Assembly: GCA_001689535.1 (NCBI GenBank)
Contig: LUJP01000100.1
Location: 1 to 27,748 of the forward strand
Origin: Bacteroidales bacterium M5
GTDB lineage: Bacteria > Bacteroidota > Bacteroidia > Bacteroidales > Muribaculaceae
DNA: 27,748 nucleotides
Reading direction: 5' to 3'
The first letter of the stretch is position 1. The number at the start of each line of letters is the position of its first letter. Below the pieces are notes generated by a model. That model ran no database searches and had not been told where the DNA came from. It saw only the letters and a program-made list of their open reading frames with translations. The position numbers and the translations under genes are program-made. Positions 7,978-17,381 of the stretch are shown here, piece by piece.

Positions 7978-7985
7978 TATCTTTG
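7978..7985 (+). promoter_or_regulatory. Promoter of the TPR-barrel gene run
   Basis: TATCTTTG matches TAnnTTTG. A T-rich run at 7949-7954 lies at about the -33 distance. The start would be near 7992, leaving an AT-rich leader of about 57 nt before ATG 8049. This probably drives the six-gene run to 17136. Confidence 0.6.
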
Positions 7986-8048
7986 TTTATTATTTCTCTC
8001 AAGCTACTATTTAGCAAAAAAACAACATCCATCATACAATTCCAACTG

Positions 8049-11036
8049 ATGAAACGCCTTCTTGCTATCACAGCCGCCGCAGCCGCACTATCAGCCGCGC
8101 CCGTCGCAGCATGGGCCGGTCCGGACAGCCCGGGCGCCGACGGTTATTTCAGCCGCGGCATAGCCATGTTCCGTAACGGCAACTACAACGGCTGCATTGA
8201 CCAGCTGAATTATATGCGCACCCTCTCGCCTACGCCCTGTCAGGCCGAGGAAGCCGATTATTATCTGGCTCTGGCCTCGCTCTACATAGGCGACGACGAA
8301 GCCGTGGATCTTCTCAACCGGTTTCTCGAGGACTATCCGGAATCACATCTCTGCCCCGATGTGAAAGCCGCTATCGGCGAATATTACCTGACCCGCGCCA
8401 ACTATTCCGAAGCCCTCACCTGGTTTGACAAGGTGGACTCGGAAGCCCTCTCGCTCGACAGCGCCGACAAACTCTGCTACCATACGGCCTACTGCCGGAT
8501 GATGCTCGGCGACCGCGAGCGCGCCCGTCAGCTGTTCGAGCGCGTCACCCCCGACAGCAATCTCTATCATGCCGCCCGTTTCTATCTGGGCTATATAGCA
8601 TACACCGAAGGCGACTATGCCTCGGCCCGTAGGATTTTCGAGAGCGTGAACACATCGCGCCGTCCGGCCGATGCCGCCGCATATTATCTGGCGCAGATCG
8701 ACTTCATAGACCGCAACTACGACTCAGCCCTGGCCCGTGCCCGCAAGGCCCTCGCAGGCGGAGGCATAGAAGGCTTCACTCCGGAGCTAAACCGCATAGC
8801 CGGCGAAAGCCTCTACCATCTCGGCAACGACTCCGAGGCCATACCATACCTCGAAAAATATGCCGCAGCCGTCTCCGATCCGCAGCCCTCGGCTCTCTAT
8901 ATCCTTGGCGTAAGCGATTTCCGCAACGGCAATTACAAGGGTGCCATCGAGCAGCTTCAGCGCGTCACCGACCAGCAGAACGCCATGGGCCAGAGCGCCT
9001 ATCTGTATCTGGGCAACGCATTTGTGAAGACAGGCAACCCCGACGGCGCCATAATGGCCTTTGAAAACGCCTACCGCCTGGACTACGACCCCGAAGTTAC
9101 CGAAACCGCTTTCTACAACTTCATTGCCGCACGCATGGACGGCGGCCGTGTGCCTTTCGGCAATTCGGTGAACCTACTCGAAAACTTCCTCAACCGCTAT
9201 CCCAATTCCCGCTATGCCTCGCAGGTGCGCGAAAGCCTTGTGTCGGGATATATGTCAGACAATGATTATGAGAGCGCCCTGCGCATCCTCGACAACATAA
9301 ACTCCCCTTCGGCCGAGATGCTGCGAACGCGCCAGAAAGTGGAATTCGCCCTCGGCACGAGCCGCTATAAGGCCGGAGAGACAGAATCGGCCCTGAGGCT
9401 TTTCTCCCGGGCCGCTACCTCCCCGAAGCCCGACGCGCTCATCACCCGCCAGGCTCTGCTATGGAAAGCCAACTGCCTCTACGACCTTGGCCGCTGGGAC
9501 GAAGCCGCCGATGATTACCAGGAGTTCATCCGCATGGCTCCGGCTTCGGATCCAAACCTCACCCTCGCACGCTACAATCTGGCCTATACCCGCCTTGAGC
9601 AGGAACGCTACGACGAGGCTCTCACGGGATTCAACCGGCTTACCGACGCTCCCGACGTGTCACCCGCCATGCGGGCCGACGTCTATAACCGCACCGGCGA
9701 CTGCCTGTATTACGCCGAACGCTACAACGAGGCCGCCGAACGCTACCGCAAGGCCTACTCGCTCAATCCCGGCGCCGGCGATTATGCCCTTTACCGCATA
9801 GCCATGATGAAAGGCATGGAACGCGACTACGCCGGCAAGACCGCCGGTCTCGACGAGATGATAGCCCAGTTCCCCTCCTCGGCTCTCGTGCCCTCGGCTC
9901 TGCTTGAAAAAGCCGAGACCTACGCCGCGCAGAACCGTCAGGACGACGCCATAGCCACCTACCGCCGCCTCGTCGACGAATATCCCTCCACCTCCTACGC
10001 ACGCCAGGGCTATGTGCAGCTGGCCATTACCTATCTCAACAGCGGACGTACCGAAAGCGCCGTCAACGCCTACAAACACGTGATCCAGGCCTATCCCTCG
10101 AGCGAGGAAGCCTCAGTGGCCGTCGACGACCTCAAGCGCATCTATGCCGCGCAGGGACGCCTGCCGGAGCTTGCCTCGTTTGTCAACTCCGTGGGTGGCG
10201 CACCGCGCATCGACCCTTCCGAGCTTGATGCCGCCGCATTCCGCTCGGCCGAAGATCTCTATGCCTCCGGCGCAGGCTCCACAGCTCGTCTCGAAGCATA
10301 TCTGCGCGACTATCCTTCGGGCCAGTTCGCGTCCCAGGCCCTCTATTATCTGGCCGAAAGCGCCGATGCCGCCGGACGCCGCGACGAGGCCATAGCCCAT
10401 GCCTCGCGGATAATCGCCGACCATCCCCACTCCGAAGTGGCCGAGGACGCCCTCCTTCTCCGTGCCCGCAACGAAGCCGAAGCAGGACGCAACGCCGAGG
10501 CCCTCGAATCCTACACCATGCTTGAATCCATGGCCTCCACACCGGCCAATCTCACCAAGGCACGTTTCGGGGTAATGGAGACAGCGCTCATCACCGAAGA
10601 CTATCCGCGGGTGGTAAGCGAGACCCAGAAGCTTCTCGCCACATCCACCACTTCCGGCACCGAACTGCGCCAGGTGAAATACGCCCGCGCCGTGGCCCTG
10701 AGCCACACCGGCGATACCTCCGGCGCCATGGAGCTCTGGACGGAGCTTTCAGCCGATCCCTCCGACGAAGCCGGAGTACGCTCGTCGGTGCTCCTGGCCG
10801 AAGCTCTCCTGCGCCAGGGCGACGCCGCCAAGGCCCAGAAAGTGGCCGACACCCTCATAAACGCCAATCCCTCCCACCAGTACTGGCTTGCGAGAGGTTT
10901 CATAGCCCTGAGCGACGCCCTGCGCGCCCAAGGCGAGACATTCGAGGCCGACGAATACCTAAAGAGCCTCAAGAGCAATTATCCCGGCGACGAAGCCGAT
11001 ATTTTCCAAATGATTGAAGCACGCCTGAAGAAATGA
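8049..11036 (+). CDS. Large periplasmic TPR-repeat protein
   Basis: A 995-residue tetratricopeptide-repeat protein. The start is ATG 8049, which gives a clean signal peptide (MKRLLAITAAAAALSAAPVAAWA); an in-frame ATG at 7935 lies before the promoter and is rejected. After the signal the chain is almost wholly TPR-like helical repeats with the typical A/Y/G spacing, for example AEEADYYLALASLYIGDDEAVDLL, AMGQSAYLYLGNAFVKTGNPDGAI and YNRTGDCLYYAERYNEAAERY. Many repeats have the look of BamD/YbgF-type TPRs (YPSSEEA, YPSTSYARQGY). It probably sits in the periplasm as a scaffold. Its stop overlaps the start of the beta-barrel gene (ATGA), which suggests a shared complex. The exact role is unknown. 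Confidence 0.8.
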   Translation: MKRLLAITAAAAALSAAPVAAWAGPDSPGADGYFSRGIAMFRNGNYNGCIDQLNYMRTLSPTPCQAEEADYYLALASLYIGDDEAVDLLNRFLEDYPESHLCPDVKAAIGEYYLTRANYSEALTWFDKVDSEALSLDSADKLCYHTAYCRMMLGDRERARQLFERVTPDSNLYHAARFYLGYIAYTEGDYASARRIFESVNTSRRPADAAAYYLAQIDFIDRNYDSALARARKALAGGGIEGFTPELNRIAGESLYHLGNDSEAIPYLEKYAAAVSDPQPSALYILGVSDFRNGNYKGAIEQLQRVTDQQNAMGQSAYLYLGNAFVKTGNPDGAIMAFENAYRLDYDPEVTETAFYNFIAARMDGGRVPFGNSVNLLENFLNRYPNSRYASQVRESLVSGYMSDNDYESALRILDNINSPSAEMLRTRQKVEFALGTSRYKAGETESALRLFSRAATSPKPDALITRQALLWKANCLYDLGRWDEAADDYQEFIRMAPASDPNLTLARYNLAYTRLEQERYDEALTGFNRLTDAPDVSPAMRADVYNRTGDCLYYAERYNEAAERYRKAYSLNPGAGDYALYRIAMMKGMERDYAGKTAGLDEMIAQFPSSALVPSALLEKAETYAAQNRQDDAIATYRRLVDEYPSTSYARQGYVQLAITYLNSGRTESAVNAYKHVIQAYPSSEEASVAVDDLKRIYAAQGRLPELASFVNSVGGAPRIDPSELDAAAFRSAEDLYASGAGSTARLEAYLRDYPSGQFASQALYYLAESADAAGRRDEAIAHASRIIADHPHSEVAEDALLLRARNEAEAGRNAEALESYTMLESMASTPANLTKARFGVMETALITEDYPRVVSETQKLLATSTTSGTELRQVKYARAVALSHTGDTSGAMELWTELSADPSDEAGVRSSVLLAEALLRQGDAAKAQKVADTLINANPSHQYWLARGFIALSDALRAQGETFEADEYLKSLKSNYPGDEADIFQMIEARLKK

Positions 11037-12814
11037 AAACTACCATAGCCCGCATAACACTGCTCTGCACGGCCGCTGCCGCCGCCCTCCACGCATCGGC
11101 GCAGTCGCTGCAAAAGGAAATCACCGTGCGCCACGAGAGCGCTCCCGAGCGCATCGACTCGCGGCGCCTCCCGCTCAACCCGCTTGTGACCCTTCCCAAG
11201 TCGACCGCAAGCAATCTCCGCTACAGCTCACGCGACATACGCATAGACGTCCCGCAGACGCTCACCACCCTCGCTCCGGCATCATACGGCGACACCCTCC
11301 CCTATTCACCCTTCCGTGGATACGCCTCGCTCGGATTCATGACGCCGTTCAACCTCGACCTCTCGGCCGGATACAAGCTGCTTGACAGCGACCGCACCCG
11401 TCTGAACGCCTGGCTGCAGTACAACGCCACTACCTATCGCCACGACGATAGGAGCCACGGATATGTGCGGCGCCACACCGCCACCGCCGGCCTGAGCCTT
11501 CGCCGTGCCGTGGGCCGCGAATCGTATATCGACGCTTCGCTCGACTATACCTTCGCGCGCTACAACACCCCACCGTTTGACAGCCACGTGACTAAATATC
11601 CCTATCAGACCGTTCACCGCCTCAACGCCTCGGCTCTTTGGAGCCTGAGCCGTTCTGAATTCTTCTGCGGCATCGGCGCGGCATATTCCCGCTTCGCATT
11701 CGCCAATGAGATTCCGGAAATAGGGTTCTTAGATGGTAGCAATCTTTCAAGAGCGTCATCGACAGATCCCCATAAGGCCTCCGAAAATGTAGGACGCATA
11801 ATGGCATCACTGGGAGCCTATACCTCCGAGAGCTCACATCTGGGCATCGACCTTGACCTGAGCATGGTAGCCAACTCCGAATCATCGTCGCTCGAATGGG
11901 CTCAGACATCTCTTTCCAACAACGCTCTGGTTCAGTGCATTGACGGCGGACGCGATTCGTGGACCCACGGTCTGGCCACATTCCTGCCCTATTACCGTCT
12001 GGCTTCCGAACAGCTCGACCTCCGCCTGGGCGCCCGCGTGCAGCTCACCATCAACTCCGGCAAGGCTTTCCACATAGCCCCTGACGCCTCTGCCACGTGG
12101 CATCCCTCGTCAAGCTTCAATTTCTATGTGAAAGCCGGAGGAGGCGAGGTGCAGAACACCCTCGCATCGCTTTATGACGTAACCCCCTATACAACATCGC
12201 TGCTCACCTACGGCAACTCCCACGTGCCCATCACAGCCGAAGCCGGATTCACGCTCGGCCCCTGGCGCGGTGCCTACGTAGGTGTCTCGGCTACCATGGC
12301 CCGCGCCAACGACTGGCTCATGCCCGTGGCAAACAACCATTCCGACCTCGTCACCTGGTTCCATCCCGTGGACATGAAGGGCTACAAACTCGCCATAAAC
12401 GCCGGCTATACCTACCGCTCGCTTCTGGCCCTGACACTCCGCGCCGAAATGGCTCCCCAGAAATACGACAAGGGCTATTATCTGTGGCGCGACCGCGCAC
12501 GCTATGTGTTCGACGCCGCCCTTACCGTAACGCCCATCAAGCCGCTGGATATAACCGTGGGCTGGACTTACCGCAGAAAGCGCAGCCAGGCTGAGATATG
12601 GGGCACAGGCGACTTTGAAAGTCCCGCCTTCCACAGCGTGCTGCATCCACTCGGAAACATCTCCGACCTCCATCTCGACGTCGCCTACCGCTTCAACTCC
12701 CGCTGGAGCGCGTTTGGCTCGGCCTCGAACCTCCTCAACCGCAAATACACCCTCATAGGCTTGATGCCCGCGCAGGGCATACACGGCCTCGTGGGCGCCA
12801 ACTATAATTTCTGA
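11033..12814 (+). CDS. Outer-membrane beta-barrel protein, partner of the TPR protein
   Basis: A 593-residue protein with a signal peptide (MKTTIARITLLCTAAAAALHASAQ). An extended N-terminal linker of about 80 residues follows, then a barrel region beginning near YASLGFMTPFNLDLSAGYKL. Alternating amphipathic strands (LNAWLQYNATTYR, YIDASLDYTFARY, WSAFGSASNLLNRKYTL) lead to the terminal VGANYNF, a C-terminal Phe typical of outer-membrane proteins. The C-terminal block resembles the last strands of TonB-dependent receptors, but no plug domain or TonB box is seen and the length is short for a receptor. It overlaps the TPR gene by 4 bp. It may be a porin-like or assembly-type barrel; substrate unknown. 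Confidence 0.75.
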   Translation: MKTTIARITLLCTAAAAALHASAQSLQKEITVRHESAPERIDSRRLPLNPLVTLPKSTASNLRYSSRDIRIDVPQTLTTLAPASYGDTLPYSPFRGYASLGFMTPFNLDLSAGYKLLDSDRTRLNAWLQYNATTYRHDDRSHGYVRRHTATAGLSLRRAVGRESYIDASLDYTFARYNTPPFDSHVTKYPYQTVHRLNASALWSLSRSEFFCGIGAAYSRFAFANEIPEIGFLDGSNLSRASSTDPHKASENVGRIMASLGAYTSESSHLGIDLDLSMVANSESSSLEWAQTSLSNNALVQCIDGGRDSWTHGLATFLPYYRLASEQLDLRLGARVQLTINSGKAFHIAPDASATWHPSSSFNFYVKAGGGEVQNTLASLYDVTPYTTSLLTYGNSHVPITAEAGFTLGPWRGAYVGVSATMARANDWLMPVANNHSDLVTWFHPVDMKGYKLAINAGYTYRSLLALTLRAEMAPQKYDKGYYLWRDRARYVFDAALTVTPIKPLDITVGWTYRRKRSQAEIWGTGDFESPAFHSVLHPLGNISDLHLDVAYRFNSRWSAFGSASNLLNRKYTLIGLMPAQGIHGLVGANYNF

Positions 12815-12834
12815 TTCCCCATTCCCCCGACCCC

Positions 12835-13638
12835 ATGGACCCAAATCCCTCTCCAGCGCAAGCCGCCAGTCAGAGCGACAGCGTGGTAATTATCCCCACC
12901 TACAATGAGAAAGAGAATATCTCCGCTATAATCGACGCGGTGATGAATCTGCCTCACGCGTTTGATGTGCTCGTGATCGACGACGGCTCTCCCGACGGCA
13001 CCGCCGATATCGTGAGAGAGAAAAAGAAGGAACGTCCCGGCCGCATACATCTGGTGGAGCGCGCCGGAAAACAGGGACTCGGCACTGCCTACATAGCCGG
13101 ATTCAAATGGGCGCTGGAGCGTCCGCACTATCTCTACATATTCGAGATGGACGCCGACTTCTCCCACAATCCCGCCGACCTGATGGGACTGTATGCCATC
13201 TGCTCGTCGGGCGAGGCCGACATGGCTGTGGGTTCACGCTATGTAACCGGCGTCAACGTGGTCAACTGGCCCATGGGCCGCGTGCTGATGTCATACTACG
13301 CATCGGCCTACGTGAGATTCATAACAGGAATGCCCATCCACGACACAACCGCCGGATTCGCATGCTACACGCGCCAGGTGCTCGATACCATACCGCTGGA
13401 CAAAATCCGCTTCAAAGGCTACGCGTTCCAGATAGAAATGAAGTTCACCACCTACAAATACGGATTCCGCATCAAGGAACATCCTATAATCTTCGTGAAC
13501 CGCGTGCTCGGCACCAGCAAGATGTCGAGCGGCATATTCGGCGAAGCAGTGTTCGGCGTAATAAGTCTGAAGGTCAACAGCTGGTTCAAGAAATATCCCC
13601 TTAAAAAACAGCCACTTATTCTCGGAAATGGAAAGTAA
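12835..13638 (+). CDS. Polyprenol monophosphomannose synthase-like GT2 glycosyltransferase
   Basis: A 267-residue family 2 glycosyltransferase of the dolichol/polyprenol-phosphate mannose synthase type, which transfers mannose (or another sugar) from a nucleotide sugar to a lipid carrier. Seen motifs: VVIIPTYNEKENI near 17-29, VIDDGSPDGT (47-56), KQGLGTAYIAGFKWAL, the metal-binding DAD at 106-108 within FEMDADFSHNP, and GSRYVTG. The acceptor-side segment TTAGFACYTRQVL and GYAFQIEMKF match the family. No C-terminal membrane helices are present, as in the short bacterial forms. It begins 20 bp after the barrel gene and overlaps pyrC by 11 bp. The sugar and carrier are not visible from sequence. 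Confidence 0.85.
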   Translation: MDPNPSPAQAASQSDSVVIIPTYNEKENISAIIDAVMNLPHAFDVLVIDDGSPDGTADIVREKKKERPGRIHLVERAGKQGLGTAYIAGFKWALERPHYLYIFEMDADFSHNPADLMGLYAICSSGEADMAVGSRYVTGVNVVNWPMGRVLMSYYASAYVRFITGMPIHDTTAGFACYTRQVLDTIPLDKIRFKGYAFQIEMKFTTYKYGFRIKEHPIIFVNRVLGTSKMSSGIFGEAVFGVISLKVNSWFKKYPLKKQPLILGNGK

Positions 13639-14995
13639 GCCCGTAACAGTCATACACCGCGCCTCAATAGTCAACGAAGGGCGTGCCTTCACCGGCTACG
13701 TAGCGGTTGAAGGAGAGTTTATAACCGCTGTAGGCGAAGGCGAGGCTCCCGCCGAACTGATAGCCGGAGCCGACAGCGTGGTAGATGCCGCCGGACGCCT
13801 GCTGCTGCCTGGTATAATCGACACGCACGTACACTTCCGCGACCCGGGCCTTACCCATAAGGCCGACATGGCAACCGAAAGCCTCGCTGCCGTGGCCGGA
13901 GGCGTGACCTCGTTCATCGACATGCCCAACACGCGCCCCGCCACCGTGAGCACGGAGGCCGTCGAGGCAAAGATACGTCGCGCTTCCGAAGTGTCGATGG
14001 CCAACTACGGCTTCTTCATAGGTGCCACGGCCGACAATATCGATGCTCTGGCCACGGCCGACTATTCGAGCATAGCCGGCGTGAAGCTATTCCTGGGCTC
14101 GTCGACCGGAGGAATGCTTCTCACCGAGCAGGAATACCTGGAAAAGCTGTTCTCTACGGTGCCCGCACTGATTGCCGTGCATGCCGAAGATGAAGCGATA
14201 CTCCGCGCCAACCGCGATGCTGTTGTGGCACGCTACGGCGAGAATCTCACCATGGATTTTCACCCCGTAATCCGCAACCACCGCGCATGTTTCGACGCCT
14301 CCAAACGAGTGGTGGACCTGGCACGCCGCCACAACCACCGCCTGCATCTGCTCCACGTATCAACCGCCAATGAACTTTCGCTCCTCCAGCCCGGTACACC
14401 CGAGAATAAACTGGTGACGGCCGAGACCTGTCCGCAGTATCTGGCGTTCTCCGACGAGCAGTATGCCATGCTGGGTACGCGCATCAAATGCAATCCGGCC
14501 ATTAAGCGTCCGGCCGACCGCGATGCCCTCCGCGCCGCCGTGAACAGCGGTCTCATCGACACCATAGCCACCGACCACGCACCCCACCTGCCCGAAGAGA
14601 AATCGGGCACAGCGCTCACCGCCGCTTCCGGCATGCCGCTGATCCAGTTCTCCCTCACGCTGATGCTCCAGATGGCCGAAGAAGGATTCTTCACAGTGCC
14701 TCTGCTGGTGGAGAAGATGGCCCACAACCCTGCCATAATTTATGGCATAGACCGTCGCGGATTCATACGCCCCGGCTATTACGCCGACCTCACGCTGGTG
14801 AACAACGACTGCGAGCCCTACACCATCACCGACCAATGGGTGCTGAGCCGCTGCGGATGGACACCGCTCGACGGCCTGACGGTGAGCAACAAGATTGACA
14901 TGACCTGGGTCAACGGCCGTCTGGCCTACCGCTTCGGCGTCGGGTTCTCCGACGTGCGCGGCCTACCTCTGAGCTTCGGACACAAGAACCAATAA
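13628..14995 (+). CDS. pyrC: Dihydroorotase, class I
   Basis: A 455-residue zinc amidohydrolase that interconverts carbamoyl-aspartate and dihydroorotate, the third step of pyrimidine synthesis. The metal set is complete: D65-T-H67-V-H69 in GIIDTHVHFRDPG, carboxylated-lysine candidate K153 in GVKLFLGSS, H185 in VHAEDEA, H243 in LLHVSTA, and D316 in ATDHAPH. NTRPAT and the ETCPQYL block are further family marks. The HVHFRDPGL pattern and the length point to the class I type rather than the short E. coli PyrC. Its ATG lies inside the 3' end of the glycosyltransferase gene (11-bp overlap). No other pyrimidine genes are adjacent. Confidence 0.92.
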   Translation: MESKPVTVIHRASIVNEGRAFTGYVAVEGEFITAVGEGEAPAELIAGADSVVDAAGRLLLPGIIDTHVHFRDPGLTHKADMATESLAAVAGGVTSFIDMPNTRPATVSTEAVEAKIRRASEVSMANYGFFIGATADNIDALATADYSSIAGVKLFLGSSTGGMLLTEQEYLEKLFSTVPALIAVHAEDEAILRANRDAVVARYGENLTMDFHPVIRNHRACFDASKRVVDLARRHNHRLHLLHVSTANELSLLQPGTPENKLVTAETCPQYLAFSDEQYAMLGTRIKCNPAIKRPADRDALRAAVNSGLIDTIATDHAPHLPEEKSGTALTAASGMPLIQFSLTLMLQMAEEGFFTVPLLVEKMAHNPAIIYGIDRRGFIRPGYYADLTLVNNDCEPYTITDQWVLSRCGWTPLDGLTVSNKIDMTWVNGRLAYRFGVGFSDVRGLPLSFGHKNQ

Positions 14996-15022
14996 CCATA
15001 TAACAGTCAATAGCCACAAGCC

Positions 15023-16195
15023 ATGATAGACTTCACATACTGCGCGCCCACGCGCTACCGTTTCGGCCACGGAGCCGAAAACCACGCCGGAGAAGAGCTC
15101 AGCGCCCTCGGCTGCAAAAAAGTGCTTCTTGTCTACGGCCATTCGTCGGCCGAGCGGAGCGGACTTATAGCCCGCGTGGAGGCATCACTAAAAGCGTCGT
15201 CCATCCAGTGGCACATCCTCAAAGGGATTGACCCCAACCCCACGGACGGCCCCGTGCGCAAAGGCATAGAAATCTGCCGCCGTGAAGGCATAGACGGTCT
15301 GCTTGCCGTGGGCGGCGGTTCGGTTATTGACACAGCGAAGGCCATAGCCGCAGGTGTGCCATATCAGGGCGATTTCTGGGACTTCTGGGCCGGAAAGGCC
15401 GTGATAAACGCCGCGCTCCCCGTAGGCGTGGTGCTCACCATTCCCGCAGCCGGGTCGGAAGGCTCGGGCAACTCCGTAATCACCAACACCGCCACAAACG
15501 CCAAGATAAGCCTGCGCACCGACTTCTGGCTGCGCCCGAAATTCGCACTCCTCGACCCGGAACTGACATTCTCGCTCCCCCCGTTCCAGACCGCCTGCGG
15601 CATCGCCGACATGATGGCGCATATCTATGAGCGCTATTTCTCCCCCACCACCCAGGTGGAGGTGACCGACCGCGTGGCCGAAGGCGTGCTCCGCGCCATA
15701 GTGGAGGAAGGCCCTAAAGTGATGGCCGACCCCACCGGCTATCAGGCGCGCGCCAATATAATGTGGGCAGGCACGCTGGCCCACAACGGAGTGTGCGGAT
15801 GCGGCCGCGCCGAGGACTGGACCTCCCATGCCATGGAGCATGAGGTGAGCGCCCTCTACGGAGTGGCCCACGGAGCCGGTCTGGCAGTGGTTATGCCCGC
15901 ATGGATGACGTTCATGGCTCATCACGCTCCGGCCAAGGGCGCGCAGATGGCTCGCCGTGTGTTCGGTGTGGACATTGCCGGCGACGATACCGCGGTGGCT
16001 CTTGAAGGCATCGCACGGCTGCGTGTATTCTTCAAATCGCTGGGATTGCCGCTTACATTCGCTGAGCTCGGAATCGAGAGTCCTGACATCCCCGCAATGG
16101 TCGAGGCCCTGCACCGCAACAAAGGTGAAGAAATAGGCGGTTACTACCGTCTGAGAGCTCCACAGACCGAAGAGATTTACCGACTCTGCCTATGA
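15023..16195 (+). CDS. Iron-containing alcohol dehydrogenase (butanol dehydrogenase/YqhD type)
   Basis: A 390-residue group III alcohol dehydrogenase, which reduces aldehydes to alcohols with NAD(P)H. The nucleotide-binding motif GGGSVID lies at 97-103. The metal site is intact: D196 and H200 in GIADMMAHIYE, H269 in WTSHAMEHE and H283 in VAHGAGLAVVMP, the same order and spacing as in YqhD. The segment AAGSEGSGNSVITN is also typical. The aldehyde substrate and the cofactor preference cannot be decided here. It starts 27 bp after pyrC and its TGA overlaps the next ATG. With Rex and lactate permease in the same window it fits fermentative disposal of reducing power. Confidence 0.9.
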   Translation: MIDFTYCAPTRYRFGHGAENHAGEELSALGCKKVLLVYGHSSAERSGLIARVEASLKASSIQWHILKGIDPNPTDGPVRKGIEICRREGIDGLLAVGGGSVIDTAKAIAAGVPYQGDFWDFWAGKAVINAALPVGVVLTIPAAGSEGSGNSVITNTATNAKISLRTDFWLRPKFALLDPELTFSLPPFQTACGIADMMAHIYERYFSPTTQVEVTDRVAEGVLRAIVEEGPKVMADPTGYQARANIMWAGTLAHNGVCGCGRAEDWTSHAMEHEVSALYGVAHGAGLAVVMPAWMTFMAHHAPAKGAQMARRVFGVDIAGDDTAVALEGIARLRVFFKSLGLPLTFAELGIESPDIPAMVEALHRNKGEEIGGYYRLRAPQTEEIYRLCL

Positions 16196-17136
16196 TTGCG
16201 GTGGAGCGGGTGACACCCGAGGCTTATTCCGCTCTGTTTTCAGACCGCGCGCCGGGCTTGCATACTATGTTCAACTCCCCCGCGTTCACTCAGCTGTACA
16301 CCCACAAATGCCACAGCATCCACTATCTGTCATTCCGACGCCGCAACAGGGTTGTGGCCGGAATTATTGTCGGAGAAACCGATGGTATGCTGCAATCACC
16401 GTTCTCGGCCCCTTACGGAGGTTTTACCCTTATGACCGCCCCGGCCATAGCACTTCTTACCGAACTGACTGACTCCCTCACCGGCTACGCCCGTGAGCGT
16501 GGTCTCAGCATCTGCATAACCTTGCCGCCCGTGCACATGGCTCTGGCTGAAATCTCGGCATGGGCCTACGTTCTCGGGCTTAGTGAAGGAGTAAAAATTA
16601 CCACAGACATCAACTATCACATTCCTCTTGACGGAACCGCGGCCTACGATAGCCGTATGGCTCCCGCTGCCCGTCGTAATCTGCGCCGGGCATTCAGCTC
16701 CAATCTGAATTTCCACCACCCGGAAACCACGCCGGAAGCCATAAAGCGCGCCTACGCCATTATCAAGGCCAATCACGAGGCGATGGGATACCCTATGAAC
16801 GTTTCGGAGGCAGATACCGTGCGGACATGCGTGGCGCTTCACGGCGATGTCTTTACAATTGCTGCTCCAGACGGCGCAGATGTGGCCGCCGCCATATTCT
16901 ACCGTTCATGCAAGGGGGTAGCCCACAATGCCGTATGGGGCGACATCCCCGCCTACCGCTCCCTGCGCCCAATGAACTTTCTCGCCCACAGCATAGCCAG
17001 CCACTACCGCAATGAGGGCCTGAAAACCCTCGACCTCGGCACAGCCAGCCTTTGCGGCCATCCCCAGCACGGCCTCTGCCATTTCAAAGAAACCCTCTCC
17101 GCCCTCCCCTCGCTCAAATACACCTTCATGTTCTAA
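16192..17136 (+). CDS. FemAB/GNAT-like acyltransferase family protein
   Basis: A 314-residue protein resembling the FemAB-like double-GNAT proteins of Bacteroidetes (Acetyltransf_6 group). An N-terminal lobe has FNSPAFTQLY and YLSFRRRNRVVAGIIVGE. The second lobe has MAPAARRNLRRAFSSNL, a helix around KANHEAMGYPM, then the strand-helix VAAAIFYRSCKGVAHNAVW. The C-terminal LDLGTASLCGHPQHGLCHFKE block is typical of this group. Members transfer acyl or aminoacyl groups; the substrate here is unknown. It overlaps the alcohol dehydrogenase gene by 4 bp (ATGA) and is the last gene of the run. The repeat element begins 2 bp after its stop codon. Confidence 0.65.
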   Translation: MIAVERVTPEAYSALFSDRAPGLHTMFNSPAFTQLYTHKCHSIHYLSFRRRNRVVAGIIVGETDGMLQSPFSAPYGGFTLMTAPAIALLTELTDSLTGYARERGLSICITLPPVHMALAEISAWAYVLGLSEGVKITTDINYHIPLDGTAAYDSRMAPAARRNLRRAFSSNLNFHHPETTPEAIKRAYAIIKANHEAMGYPMNVSEADTVRTCVALHGDVFTIAAPDGADVAAAIFYRSCKGVAHNAVWGDIPAYRSLRPMNFLAHSIASHYRNEGLKTLDLGTASLCGHPQHGLCHFKETLSALPSLKYTFMF

Positions 17137-17138
17137 AG

Positions 17139-17208
17139 ATTTCACCGTCGATAGGGATATCGACGGTCCATCGGCACAGGCCCTGGGAACGTCGGCCTCC
17201 GGCCGTCG
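17139..17208. repeat. Interspersed hairpin repeat, copy 1
   Basis: A 70-bp element shared with 27397-27465. It starts ATTTCACCGTCGATA (17139-17153). A perfect 9-bp stem follows (17145-17153 with 17158-17166, loop GGGA). It ends with a 27-nt core (17182-17208) identical in both copies and containing the near-palindrome GTCGGCCTCCGGCCGTC. It lies directly after the FemAB-like gene and may serve as its 3' structure. Confidence 0.85.
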
Positions 17209-17329
17209 GACTTACTGGTCCTCCTCTCCAGCAATCTGGATAAACTGGTATTTGATGTTCTCTATGAGATTGGTCATATCAGACTTCACATCACATTGCC
17301 GGGGAATAATGTCATTTGACGAAAACAGG

Positions 17330-17355
17330 AAGAGCGCACCGACCGGCGCGCTCTT
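17330..17355 (-). terminator. Terminator after the NTF2-like gene pair
   Basis: On the minus strand AAGAGCGC (17355-17348) pairs with GCGCTCTT (17337-17330) across a 10-nt loop, followed by CCTGTTTTCG. The hairpin lies 27 bp past the stop of the second NTF2-like gene. The remainder of the 245-bp gap holds no supported gene. Confidence 0.65.
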
Positions 17356-17381
17356 GCAAGTTAGAGAAAGTCACTCATATT

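Noticed and set aside
7935..8048. Upstream start for the TPR protein
   Set aside because: The first in-frame ATG lies before the promoter's -7 box and would hide the signal peptide behind 38 residues.
17212..17277. 21-codon minus-strand ORF starting MTNLIENIKYQF
   Set aside because: It looks protein-like and might be the tail of a lost gene, but it lies beyond a terminator and has no promoter or family support.
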